Shown: piece after piece, positions 1 through 7,331 of the stretch | Layout: each line of letters opens with the position of its first letter | Numbering within the stretch: the first letter of the stretch is position 1 | From: Rugamonas apoptosis | GTDB taxonomy: Bacteria > Pseudomonadota > Gammaproteobacteria > Burkholderiales > Burkholderiaceae_D | Direction: 5' to 3' | DNA length: 64,000 nt | Assembly (NCBI RefSeq): GCF_014042355.1 | Contig: NZ_JACEZU010000015.1 | Span: 62,001-126,000 of the forward strand | The notes under the pieces: model-generated | The model's database searches: none | Told to the model about the DNA's origin: nothing | Seen by the model: the letters and a program-made list of their open reading frames with translations, nothing else | Made by a program: the position numbers and the translations under genes

Positions 1-2
1 CC

Positions 3-452
3 GACGCGGACGCCGTGCCCGGCCTGCGCGCCGAATTCGCGCAAGCGTGGAAGGCGGTGGATGCGATCGAAGCGGTGGCGGCTTTCGTGTTCGCCGCGCT
101 GTCCGTCAACCGTCCGGCCGGCATGGACTTGCCAGCCTTCCTGCAAGTGGGCTTGAACCTGCGCGGCCAGGCTGGCATCGACACGCTGGAGAAAGGCTTG
201 AAACTGCCGGCCCACAGCAAGTCGCAGGAACAGCTGCGCAGCTACGCCCAGCACGCGCTGCGCCGCACCCAGCAACGTTTGCTGACCCAGGTGCTGCGGC
301 GTGCCACGGACGGCCACGACGCCAACGAAGCGGTGGAAGTGGTGACGTGCTCGCTGGGCCTGTCCGGCTATCCGGCCGCGGTGGACCTGGAGCAAGCCAT
401 GCTGGACGTGTGGGCCTTGTCCGAAGCCAGCAACGCAACCGTGGCGGCCTGA
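3..452 (+). CDS. C-terminal part of an unrecognised protein (5' truncated by window edge)
   Basis: The reading frame is open to the left edge and ends in TGA four bases before astE, so this is the 3' end of a gene that starts outside the window. A GTG at 15 is the first start-like codon inside the window but need not be the real start. The visible ~145 residues look soluble and helical, rich in Ala, Leu, Gln and Arg, with no signal peptide or membrane segment. I do not recognise the family; it does not look like AstB, the usual neighbour of astE. The four-base gap suggests co-transcription and perhaps translational coupling with astE. Confidence 0.6.
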   Translation, partial: DADAVPGLRAEFAQAWKAVDAIEAVAAFVFAALSVNRPAGMDLPAFLQVGLNLRGQAGIDTLEKGLKLPAHSKSQEQLRSYAQHALRRTQQRLLTQVLRRATDGHDANEAVEVVTCSLGLSGYPAAVDLEQAMLDVWALSEASNATVAA

Positions 453-456
453 CCGG

Positions 457-1473
457 ATGAGCATGACGCAATCGACATCCTCCGCAGCGGTCGGCCCGCT
501 GCCGGAGGCCGTGCGGGCCCTGGCCGAGGCGGATTTCAGCGCCGTGGCCGGGCGCTTTTCAGCCGCAGGCTACACCGTGGCGCAGCCGGCGGACGGCATT
601 TTGACCATCAAGCGTCCCGGCGCGCCGGCCCGCGCCAGCGTGCTGGTGTCGGTCGGGGTGCATGGCGACGAGACGGGGCCGATCGAAGTGGTGGCCCACC
701 TGCTTGACGCGCTGTCGCATGAAGCCAATGCGCTGGCGGTGGACTTGATGCTATGCGTGGGGAATATCGGCGCCATCCGGGCCGGCAAGCGCTTCATCGA
801 CGCGGACTTGAACCGCATGTTCCGCGCCGAGCGGGGCACGCTGGCCGGCACCGCCGAGGCGGCGCGGGCCGACGTGATGATGGCCGCCACCACGGCCTTC
901 TTCGACGGCGCCGGCCCCGTGCGCTGGCACCTGGATTTGCACACGGCGATCCGGCCATCCGTCTATCCCACCTTCGCCATCGTGCCCGAGCTGATCGAGG
1001 CGGGCGCGCGTGGCCAATTGGTCGACTGGCTGGGGGCGGCCGGCATCGGCGCCATCATCATGAACCCGCAGTCGGCCGGTACCTACAGCTACTATTCGGC
1101 CGAGCATCACGGCGCGGCCGGCACCACGGTGGAGCTGGGCCGCGTCGGCACGCTGGGCCAGAACGACATCGGCCAGTTCGCCGAGGCGGCGCAGGCGCTG
1201 GACGCGCTGCTGCATGGCGTGGGGCCCGCGTCGGCGGGGCGATCGCCGCACATCTTCAACACGGCCCAGCAGATCATCAAGCTGAGCGACCGGTTCCAGA
1301 TGGCCTTCGGGCGCGACACGCAGAACTTCACGGCCCTGCCGCGCGGCGCGGAAATCGCACGCGATGGCGACACCGTCTACACCGTCCAGCATGACGAGGA
1401 ATACGTCGTGTTTCCCAACCCGGACGTGCGGGTGGGCTTGCGCGCGGGCCTGATGGTGGTGCGCGCTTCCTGA
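457..1473 (+). CDS. astE: Succinylglutamate desuccinylase AstE
   Basis: Last enzyme of the arginine succinyltransferase pathway: a cytosolic zinc enzyme that hydrolyses N-succinylglutamate to succinate and glutamate. The 338 residues fit the family (about 320-345). Seen: HGDETGP with probable zinc ligands His69 and Glu72, a third ligand His162 in LDLHTAIRPS, and a probable catalytic Glu226 in TVELGRVG. DADLNRMF is another family block. The ATG at 457 lies four bases after the stop of the upstream gene, so it is probably the second gene of an operon; no other ast gene is visible in the window. It converges with the molybdopterin-fold gene downstream. Confidence 0.93.
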   Translation: MSMTQSTSSAAVGPLPEAVRALAEADFSAVAGRFSAAGYTVAQPADGILTIKRPGAPARASVLVSVGVHGDETGPIEVVAHLLDALSHEANALAVDLMLCVGNIGAIRAGKRFIDADLNRMFRAERGTLAGTAEAARADVMMAATTAFFDGAGPVRWHLDLHTAIRPSVYPTFAIVPELIEAGARGQLVDWLGAAGIGAIIMNPQSAGTYSYYSAEHHGAAGTTVELGRVGTLGQNDIGQFAEAAQALDALLHGVGPASAGRSPHIFNTAQQIIKLSDRFQMAFGRDTQNFTALPRGAEIARDGDTVYTVQHDEEYVVFPNPDVRVGLRAGLMVVRAS

Positions 1474-1490
1474 GCGTGTCGGACACGCTC
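1472..1490. terminator. Short inverted repeat between convergent genes, possible weak bidirectional terminator
   Basis: GAGCGTGTC (1472-1480) and GACACGCTC (1482-1490) form a perfect 9-bp inverted repeat starting inside the astE stop codon. It lies between two convergent genes. There is no T-tract on either strand, so termination is only a guess. Confidence 0.3.
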
Positions 1491-1501
1491 CCGCGCGGGC
1501 C

Positions 1502-2041
1502 TCAGTCCGCGATGCGGCGCACTTCCACCGACTGCAGCCACTTCACGTGGCGCGGGCCGGTGCGCACGTCGCCGGACGACACCATGGCGATACGGCCTTC
1601 ATCGTCGTCCAGCGGCTTGCCTTCCTTTTCGAAATACACCAGCACGTCGTTGCCCAGCGGGGCGTTGTACAGTTCATTCCACGAGAAGATGGCCAGGTAG
1701 CCGTCGCTGGCCTTGGCCACCACGATGGTCTTGCGCAGGTCATGGTGGCCGGGCGCGGCGATGCTGGCCTGGTCCAGCAGGTCGCGCAGGCGCACGCCGC
1801 GCACATGTTCCAGCTTGCCCATGTTGGCGCCGCTCTGGCAGATCAGGGGCACGTCGCCCAGTTGCGCGGCCGGCAGGCGGCGCAAATCGGCCACCGTCAA
1901 ATGCAGCGGATGCTCGACGGCGCCGGTGACGGCGACGCTGGTGGTGACCAGGGCCGCCGGATTGGCTGGCTTGTTCTCGGCCAGCGCGGGCTGGCCCAGG
2001 CCGAAGGCGGCGGTGAGCAGGGAAAAGATCAGTTGTCGCAT
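1502..2041 (-). CDS. Exported protein with sulfite-oxidase-type molybdopterin-binding fold
   Basis: About 179 residues: an N-terminal signal peptide (MRQLIFSLLTAAFGLGQPALA, cleavage after ALA), then a short domain of the oxidoreductase molybdopterin-binding type (strand VTGAVEHPLHLTVADLRRLP, later DVPLICQSG, VRGVRLRDLLDQA, DGYLAIFSWNEL, DDDEGRIAMV, GPRHVKWLQSVEV). Such stand-alone short domains occur in proteins whose cofactor use is unproven; the Cys of LICQSG sits where the family often has one. The start is set by AAGGAG just upstream, and the gene begins eight bases after the TonB receptor stop, so the two form an operon. A function linked to the receptor, such as periplasmic substrate or metal handling, is inference. 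Confidence 0.75.
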   Translation of the reverse strand: MRQLIFSLLTAAFGLGQPALAENKPANPAALVTTSVAVTGAVEHPLHLTVADLRRLPAAQLGDVPLICQSGANMGKLEHVRGVRLRDLLDQASIAAPGHHDLRKTIVVAKASDGYLAIFSWNELYNAPLGNDVLVYFEKEGKPLDDDEGRIAMVSSGDVRTGPRHVKWLQSVEVRRIAD

Positions 2042-2049
2042 GATGCTCC

Positions 2050-4056
2050 TTAGTCCTGGTATTGGCAGTTGAGGTTGAAGAACCAGGCCCGCCCGGCAGC
2101 GGGGAAGCCGTCGGCCAGCTGGTAGTTGCGGTCGCCCACGTTGCTGGCGCCGGCCTCCAGCGCCACCCGGGCCGATGGGTGGTAGACGGCTTTCGCGTCC
2201 AGCGTGGCGTAGCCGCCCAGCCGGACCGTGTTGGAGGCCCAGCGGCCGCTGTTGGCCAGGCCGTAGGCGACCAGCTCCCAACGTTCGTCCGCATGCCAGG
2301 CGGCGTGCGCGGCCAGTTTGTGTGCGGGCAGGTCGGTGACGCGGGTGGCTGGCGCGCTCACGTTTTCCGCGTGCGTGTAGCTGTAATTGGCGCCCACGTC
2401 GAACTGGCTGGCGAGGCGCCGCGTGACGCCCAGTTCCAGGCCCGTCATCCGCACCTGGCCGATGTTGCGCATCTGCGAACGGTTGCCGCTGACGTTGGCC
2501 ACGGCCTGGATCTTGTCGTGTACGTCGCTCAGGTACAGGGCTGCGTCGTAGCGGGTGGCCGCGGCGGGCGCGCCCTGATAGCCGATCTCATAGTTCCAGG
2601 CCCGTTCCGGCGCGAGGGCGGGATTTTCGATGAAGGTGCCCAGGCGCTGCGAGTAGCGGTCCTTGAGCGTGGGCAGGCGCGACTTGCGGGCCAGCGTGGC
2701 GTACAGCCGCGCCGCGCCGGACCAGTCGTAGTACAGGCCGGCCTGGGCGTTGTTGCTGTCCTTGGCCGAGGGCAGGCTGTAGGCGTTGCCGAGGCTGTAC
2801 ACGGTGTCGGGCCGCAGCCGGTCGCGCGACGCACCGAGCGCCAGTTGCAGCGCCGGGTCCAGCTGCACCAGGTCTTCCGCGCCCAGCGACAGCAGGGTGT
2901 CGTCGAAGCGGGCGTTGGTGGTGGCGGTGGCATCCGTTTCCACGTGGTGGTCGGCCTTGTAGTGGGCCACGGCCTGCAGGCTGTGCGCGGCCAGCCGCAG
3001 CGATTGCAGCTCCACGATGGCGCCGTTGGTGTGATCGCGGTAGATGCTGCGGCCGCTGCCCACGGAACCGGGTCCGCTGGTTTTCAGCGTGGCGTAGCGG
3101 CCATCCGTGTAGGAGTCCACTTCATTGGCGTAGCGGTCGTGGTACAGGCGCAGCTTGAGCCGTTCCAGTTGGCCCAGGCCCGTGCTCGTGACCAGGTACA
3201 GGCTTTCCTTGTCCCAGTAGGGCCATTTCCAGTAGCGGGCCGATTCCGGCACGGTCGATGGCGGCTGCCCTTTCTCGCCATCCTGGCGGTAGTAGCTGAG
3301 CGCATATTCATCGCCGCCGCCCGGCGTGAGGCCGGCCTTGAGCGAGACTTTGCTGTCGCGGTAGCGGCCGTTGTCGCGCACGCCGCCATCCTCGCTGCGC
3401 GTGGGCTGGAACGATGAGGCCAGCCGGAAGCCGTCACCTTCGCTGAACGACAGGCCGGCCTGCGCATACCACAGGCCCTGATTGCTGCCGATGTTGGCGG
3501 CGGCGCGGCGTGCGCCGACGGCGCCGGCGCCCAGCGACGCATCCGCTTCGAGCGCGGCGGCTGGCTTGCGCGAAATCAGGTTGATGGCGCCGCCCAGCGT
3601 GTTGGCGCCGTAGGCGATGGCGCTGTAGCCCTTGGCGACCTGGATTGCCGCCAGGTCGGCCGTGGCGAAGCGGTTGAAGTCCACGTAGCCGTCATAGGGC
3701 ACGTAGACGGGGATGCCGTCGATGAACAGGGGCACCTGGCGCGTATCGAAGCCGCGCACGGCGATGGTCTTCTCGTTGCGTGAATTGGTGGACAGGGTGA
3801 CGCCGGACAGCAGGTTGAGGGCGTCGCCCACGTTGTCGCGGTTGAAGCGTTGCATGCCGGCGCGCGTGACGGTGGTTGATACCTGCTCTTCGCCCACGGT
3901 GCCGTTGGCGGTGCGCTGGCCCAGCACGGTGACCACGCCCAGGTCGAACACGGCGTCGGCACTGTGGGCGGCGCCGGCCAGCAGGCCGCAGGCCAGCACG
4001 GCCAGTTGCAGGGGGAAGGGGAGTGGAACAGGAGGTGGGTTGCCTGGGTATCGCAT
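2050..4056 (-). CDS. TonB-dependent outer-membrane receptor
   Basis: 668 residues. An N-terminal hydrophobic export signal (about residues 14-32) is followed by a TonB-box-like GVVTVLG, a plug domain (GDALNLLSGVTLSTNS, IAVRGFDTRQVPLFIDGIPV, GANTLGGAINLISRKP) and a beta-barrel ending in Asp rather than the usual aromatic residue (NLNCQYQD). It imports an unknown ligand through the outer membrane using TonB energy. The plug resembles siderophore/cobalamin-type receptors but no substrate can be assigned. It is the first gene of a two-gene operon with the molybdopterin-fold protein and is read from a promoter overlapped by a perfect palindrome, so a dedicated repressor is likely, though none is encoded next to it. 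Confidence 0.9.
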   Translation of the reverse strand: MRYPGNPPPVPLPFPLQLAVLACGLLAGAAHSADAVFDLGVVTVLGQRTANGTVGEEQVSTTVTRAGMQRFNRDNVGDALNLLSGVTLSTNSRNEKTIAVRGFDTRQVPLFIDGIPVYVPYDGYVDFNRFATADLAAIQVAKGYSAIAYGANTLGGAINLISRKPAAALEADASLGAGAVGARRAAANIGSNQGLWYAQAGLSFSEGDGFRLASSFQPTRSEDGGVRDNGRYRDSKVSLKAGLTPGGGDEYALSYYRQDGEKGQPPSTVPESARYWKWPYWDKESLYLVTSTGLGQLERLKLRLYHDRYANEVDSYTDGRYATLKTSGPGSVGSGRSIYRDHTNGAIVELQSLRLAAHSLQAVAHYKADHHVETDATATTNARFDDTLLSLGAEDLVQLDPALQLALGASRDRLRPDTVYSLGNAYSLPSAKDSNNAQAGLYYDWSGAARLYATLARKSRLPTLKDRYSQRLGTFIENPALAPERAWNYEIGYQGAPAAATRYDAALYLSDVHDKIQAVANVSGNRSQMRNIGQVRMTGLELGVTRRLASQFDVGANYSYTHAENVSAPATRVTDLPAHKLAAHAAWHADERWELVAYGLANSGRWASNTVRLGGYATLDAKAVYHPSARVALEAGASNVGDRNYQLADGFPAAGRAWFFNLNCQYQD

Positions 4057-4088
4057 GGGACGCTGTGCTCCGGGTTGCTTATAAAGTT

Positions 4089-4120
4089 CGCAATATACTC
4101 AGGTATATTGCGCAAGGCAA
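4089..4120 (-). promoter_or_regulatory. Sigma70-like promoter overlapped by a 24-bp palindromic operator (TonB receptor operon)
   Basis: On the minus strand TTGCCT (4115-4120) and TATATT (4092-4097) are separated by 17 bp. The perfect inverted repeat CGCAATATAC-tcag-GTATATTGCG (4089-4112) covers the spacer and the -10 box, the classic place for a repressor. A related 10-bp palindrome GCAATATTGC lies at 4147-4156. The site is not a Fur box. It has some likeness to ModE sites (TATA-rich half-sites), but the half-site ends TTGCG rather than TAACG. Confidence 0.6.
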
Positions 4121-4273
4121 CGCTGCGAAGTGGATAGGCGTTATAGGCAATATTGCATAGATGGCAGGCCGGGCGGCGGCCGGTGACCCGGCGCCAGAAA
4201 CAGCCAGGGCCGCCGGCTGGTAGCGCGGCGGCCCTGGTGTGAGGGGAGATGCGGGACGGCGGTCCCGCGCGGA

Positions 4274-4837
4274 TCAGCGTTGCGGCTGCTTCTGCTGTTC
4301 CTGGATCTGGTTACCCAGCATGCCGCCGCCGATGGCGCCGGCGATGGTGGCCGCCGTACGGCCACGGCCGCCACCGACTTGATTACCCAGCAAGCCGCCG
4401 ATCACGGCGCCGGCGCCGATGCCCACGTAGTTGGGCGAGCTGTTGGCCGGAGCGGGAGCCGGTGCGGGCTGCGGCGCGGACTGGGCGCGGCGGTCATAGT
4501 CGTCCGCCTGGGCCACCTGGGTGCTGTGGTGCGGGCGGGCCGTGTGGTGCACGGCTGGCTGCTGTTGACGCTGCGGCTGCTGCTCCGGCTGCTGGTATTG
4601 CGCTTGCTGCACCTCGGCCGGCGGCAGTGGCGGCTGGGCTTGGCCGGGGGCCAGGTCGGACGTCAGCGCGTTGGCTGGCACCGGGTTGGCGCCGGGGTTG
4701 ATGTCACCCTTGGCCTTGGAGGAAGGCAGCCAGCCGGCGATGGCGGCTGTGCCCACCAGACTCAGCACGGTGACCGAAATCGCAGCGCCTGCGATCAGGG
4801 GATGAATGCGGCGGGTTACGGTTGGGATCTTTTCCAT
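4274..4837 (-). CDS. Membrane-anchored glycine-zipper (17-kDa antigen/SlyB-type) protein
   Basis: 187 residues from an ATG with AGGAG seven bases upstream. Residues about 13-37 form one membrane segment or uncleaved signal; there is no lipobox Cys. The middle (about 75-130) is rich in Gln, Pro and His. The C-terminus carries two glycine-zipper hairpins (GAVIGGLLGNQVGGGRGR and IAGAIGGGMLGNQIQ), the signature of the Rick_17kDa/YMGG superfamily found in outer-membrane and envelope-stress proteins. It is monocistronic, downstream of nothing on its strand and divergent from the amino acid permease. An envelope-integrity role is inferred from the family only. Confidence 0.75.
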   Translation of the reverse strand: MEKIPTVTRRIHPLIAGAAISVTVLSLVGTAAIAGWLPSSKAKGDINPGANPVPANALTSDLAPGQAQPPLPPAEVQQAQYQQPEQQPQRQQQPAVHHTARPHHSTQVAQADDYDRRAQSAPQPAPAPAPANSSPNYVGIGAGAVIGGLLGNQVGGGRGRTAATIAGAIGGGMLGNQIQEQQKQPQR

Positions 4838-5028
4838 GTCTGGGCTCCTGGTTGTTGTTTGGAAACGCATGACACCAGATTAATGGGCCAGCCCGTTTCA
4901 ATCTATACATTGCGCTGTATCAAAAGTAAGCAGGTGTAACAGCGGGAGGGGAAAAGCGGGCAGTGGCGGGGTGGATCTGTTGCTGCTTATGCACATAAAT
5001 TACTGTAGGGGCCGGCGACAAGAAGCCC

Positions 5029-5034
5029 TATAAT
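5029..5034 (+). promoter_or_regulatory. Candidate -10 box of the amino acid permease
   Basis: A perfect TATAAT about 75 bases before the permease start, in the 272-base gap after the divergent glycine-zipper gene. No good -35 is seen at 16-18 bp. Nothing else is recognised in this gap. Confidence 0.4.
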
Positions 5035-5109
5035 CGCATAGTTTTTTTGACCGACCATTTCGCCGGAGCGCTATCCGCGCTGCCGTAGCAACCGATACAA
5101 GGATAGCCT

Positions 5110-6585
5110 GTGAACCAAACACTGGGCCAGAAACTGACCCGAATCAAGCCGGTCGATGTCACCCCTGAGCATACGCATGGCAACAGCGGCAGCGGCTTGA
5201 ACCGCTCGATCGGTTTATTCCCGCTGACCATGATCGGCGTTGGCGCCACCATCGGCACCGGTATTTTCTTCACCATGGTGGAAGCCGTGCCCAAGGCCGG
5301 CCCGTCCGTCATCCTGTCGTTCCTGATCGCCGCCATCACGGCCGGCCTGACGGCGCTGTGCTATGCCGAACTGTCGTTCCGCATCCCCGCCTCCGGTTCC
5401 TCTTACTCGTTCGCCTATGCCACCGTGGGGGAATTCCTGGCCTTCATCATGGCGGCCTGTCTGTTGCTCGAATATGGCTTGGCGGCCAGCGCCACGGCCA
5501 TCGGCTGGTCTGATTATTTAAACAATTTCCTCGTCAACGCCTTTGGCTGGCATATACCGTCGTTGTTGCGCTCGCCCATGATCGTGTCGGGGCCGACGGG
5601 GATTGAATTCCATCCCGGCCATATCAATCTGCCACCGATCATGCTGGTGTGCTTGTGCTGCTTCCTGCTGCTGCGCGGCACCAAGGAATCGGCCACCACC
5701 AACGCCATCATGGTGATGATCAAGCTGGCCATTCTCGTGTTCTTCGTTGTGATCGCGTTCGCCGGTTTCGATTCGAACAATTTCATTCCCTTCTTCAATA
5801 CCGATAACAGCAAGGGCTTCGCCGGCATGAAGGGCGTGACGGCGGCGGCCGGCACCGTGTTCTTCTCCTTCATTGGCCTGGACACGGTGGCCACGGCCGG
5901 TGAGGAAGTACGTAATCCGCGCCGCAACGTGCCGATCGGCATCCTGGCCGCGCTGGTGATCGTCACCGTGTTCTATATGCTGGTGGCGGTGGCGGCGCTG
6001 GGCGCGCAGCCGGCGGCCAAGTTCGAAGGCCAGGAAGCTGGCCTGGCCGTGATCCTGCAGAACGTGACGGGCAAGACCTGGCCGGCCCTGGTGCTGGCGG
6101 CCGGCGCCGTCATTTCCGTGTTCAGCGTGACGCTGGTGACCATTTATGGCCAGACCCGCATCCTGTTCGCCATCTCGCGTGACGGCCTGATCTCGAAAGC
6201 GTTCCAGACCGTCAACCCCCGCACGGCGGCGCCGGTCAGCAACACCTTGATCGTGTGCTGCGTGGTGGGGCTGGTATCCGGTTTCGTGGACGCCACCTTC
6301 CTGTGGGACATGGTCAGCATGGGTACGCTGACGGCCTTCATCGTCGTCTCGCTGGCCGTGCCGGTGATGCGGAGCCGGGAGAATGGCAATGGCGTGGAAG
6401 GTTTCCGCGTGCCGTTCGGCCCCTACGTGGTGCCGGGCCTGAGCATCCTGGCTTGCCTGTACATCATGCGCGACCTGTCGAACACCACCTTCACCATCTT
6501 CTCGATCTGGATGACGGCGGCGGTCCTGACCTATTTCCTGTACGGCATGCGTCACTCGCACTTGAACCACACGCCGCGCGCCTGA
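5110..6585 (+). CDS. APC-superfamily amino acid permease (cationic amino acid transporter type)
   Basis: 491 residues with about 12 hydrophobic helices. The N-terminal region GLFPLTMIGVGATIGTGIFF is the consensus first helix of the APC family, and the pattern CYAELSFRIPASGSSYSFAY plus FFSFIGLDTVATAGEEVRNP matches the CAT/YfnA group, which carries amino acids with protons across the inner membrane. The start is GTG, supported by AAGGA six bases upstream; the next Met is far inside the first helix. It is monocistronic and followed at once by a strong hairpin terminator. The exact substrate cannot be read from sequence. Confidence 0.9.
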   Translation: MNQTLGQKLTRIKPVDVTPEHTHGNSGSGLNRSIGLFPLTMIGVGATIGTGIFFTMVEAVPKAGPSVILSFLIAAITAGLTALCYAELSFRIPASGSSYSFAYATVGEFLAFIMAACLLLEYGLAASATAIGWSDYLNNFLVNAFGWHIPSLLRSPMIVSGPTGIEFHPGHINLPPIMLVCLCCFLLLRGTKESATTNAIMVMIKLAILVFFVVIAFAGFDSNNFIPFFNTDNSKGFAGMKGVTAAAGTVFFSFIGLDTVATAGEEVRNPRRNVPIGILAALVIVTVFYMLVAVAALGAQPAAKFEGQEAGLAVILQNVTGKTWPALVLAAGAVISVFSVTLVTIYGQTRILFAISRDGLISKAFQTVNPRTAAPVSNTLIVCCVVGLVSGFVDATFLWDMVSMGTLTAFIVVSLAVPVMRSRENGNGVEGFRVPFGPYVVPGLSILACLYIMRDLSNTTFTIFSIWMTAAVLTYFLYGMRHSHLNHTPRA

Positions 6586-6602
6586 CTTCCGGCGGCGGAA
6601 TA

Positions 6603-6640
6603 AAAAAAGACCCGGCAGCGTGAGCGGCCGGGTCTTTTTT
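6603..6640. terminator. Strong intrinsic terminator (bidirectional)
   Basis: Perfect 14-bp stem AAAAAAGACCCGGC (6603-6616) / GCCGGGTCTTTTTT (6627-6640) with a 10-base loop. It has a T-run on both strands, so it can end both the permease and the small-gene cluster that converges on it. Confidence 0.9.
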
Positions 6641-6654
6641 CATGGGTAAGCAGC

Positions 6655-6756
6655 TTAGTGCGCTTTGTATTGCGCCGGGTTGGCGCCCAGGTAGAGGCGC
6701 AGCACGAGGCCCGTCAGGGCGATGGCGGCAGGCAGATTTTCGATGATGGTCAACAT
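6655..6756 (-). CDS. 33-residue membrane-type micro-protein (paralogue of the next gene)
   Basis: A very short gene read from the sequence: MLTIIENLPAAIALTG-LVLRLYLG-ANPAQYKAH, 33 residues, stop TAA at 6655-6657. It has one hydrophobic stretch (about residues 9-24) ending in Arg-Leu-Tyr-Leu-Gly. GGAG lies seven bases before the ATG, inside the end of the upstream gene, whose stop is four bases away. It shares the nine residues GLVLRLYLG with the 27-residue neighbour, yet five of those nine codons differ only at the third base, which argues that both peptides are translated and selected. Third gene of a three-gene cluster that ends at the terminator. Function unknown. Confidence 0.6.
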   Translation of the reverse strand: MLTIIENLPAAIALTGLVLRLYLGANPAQYKAH

Positions 6757-6760
6757 AGTT

Positions 6761-6844
6761 TTACTCCGATTGATAACCAAGGTACAGGCGCAGAACCAGG
6801 CCCACGGTCGCCAACAAGGCGGGAAGCAGCGACAGGACTTGCAT
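6761..6844 (-). CDS. 27-residue membrane-type micro-protein
   Basis: MQVLSLLPALLATV-GLVLRLYLG-YQSE, 27 residues, almost wholly one hydrophobic helix with an Arg near its end. The ATG starts two bases after the TGA of the 81-residue gene, with GGGG six bases upstream, so translation is probably coupled. The core GLVLRLYLG is identical to that in the 33-residue gene downstream. No family is recognised. Such small single-helix proteins often act as regulators or subunits of a membrane partner, but here that is only a suggestion. Confidence 0.55.
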   Translation of the reverse strand: MQVLSLLPALLATVGLVLRLYLGYQSE

Positions 6845-6846
6845 GA

Positions 6847-7092
6847 TCAGCCCCGCGATGCCATGAAGCGCAGTTCAGCCGACAGGTTGGGGGCGATGTG
6901 CTCGTAGTCGTCGGCCATGCGGGACAGATAGGTCGAATCATTGTGGCGCTGCTCTTCCATGGCCTGTTCTTCCGCGCGTGGCTTGACCGCGAACAGGGCG
7001 GCCAACAAACCGCGTGCTGCTTGGGCAACGTTGCTGGCGTAACCGCCGGCGGCATAGTCGTTGTAGCTCAGGTGGGTGTGTGCAGTGCTCAT
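6847..7092 (-). CDS. 81-residue hypothetical protein heading the small-gene cluster
   Basis: Starts at ATG 7092 with AAGGAG seven bases upstream; a longer frame exists but lacks a ribosome site. The N-terminal third (THLSYNDYAAGGYASN) is polar, residues about 23-37 (AQAARGLLAALFAV) form an amphipathic or hydrophobic helix, and the rest is charged (EEQAMEEQRHNDSTYLSRMADD) with a conserved-looking end AELRFMASRG. The pattern YLSRMADDYEHI..ELRFM faintly recalls the small Burkholderiales DUF3563 proteins, but this is weak. First gene of a three-gene unit with gaps of two and four bases; the upstream 239 bases separate it from the divergent diguanylate cyclase. Confidence 0.7.
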   Translation of the reverse strand: MSTAHTHLSYNDYAAGGYASNVAQAARGLLAALFAVKPRAEEQAMEEQRHNDSTYLSRMADDYEHIAPNLSAELRFMASRG

Positions 7093-7331
7093 TTGAAACT
7101 CCTTTTCGTCCGTTGTTGCAGTGCAGTATAGGGCTGATTCAGTAATAAACAAACTTTTGATTTGTGATGGCATCCATACAGAAACCGTATATCGCTGAGT
7201 TAGCAATATCTTTCTTTCATTCTTTCAGGCAACGAAAAAGGCGGGAAATTCCGCCTGCTCCCTCTGGAAATGGCGCTTCGCTGGGGTATGATTACTGTCC
7301 AATTTGCAATAAGACGAAGACGGGGTGATAT

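Noticed and set aside
4089..4112. ModE-type molybdate operator
   Set aside because: Only the TATA-rich part fits; the half-site ends in TTGCG and not TAACG, so it was kept as an operator of unknown regulator.
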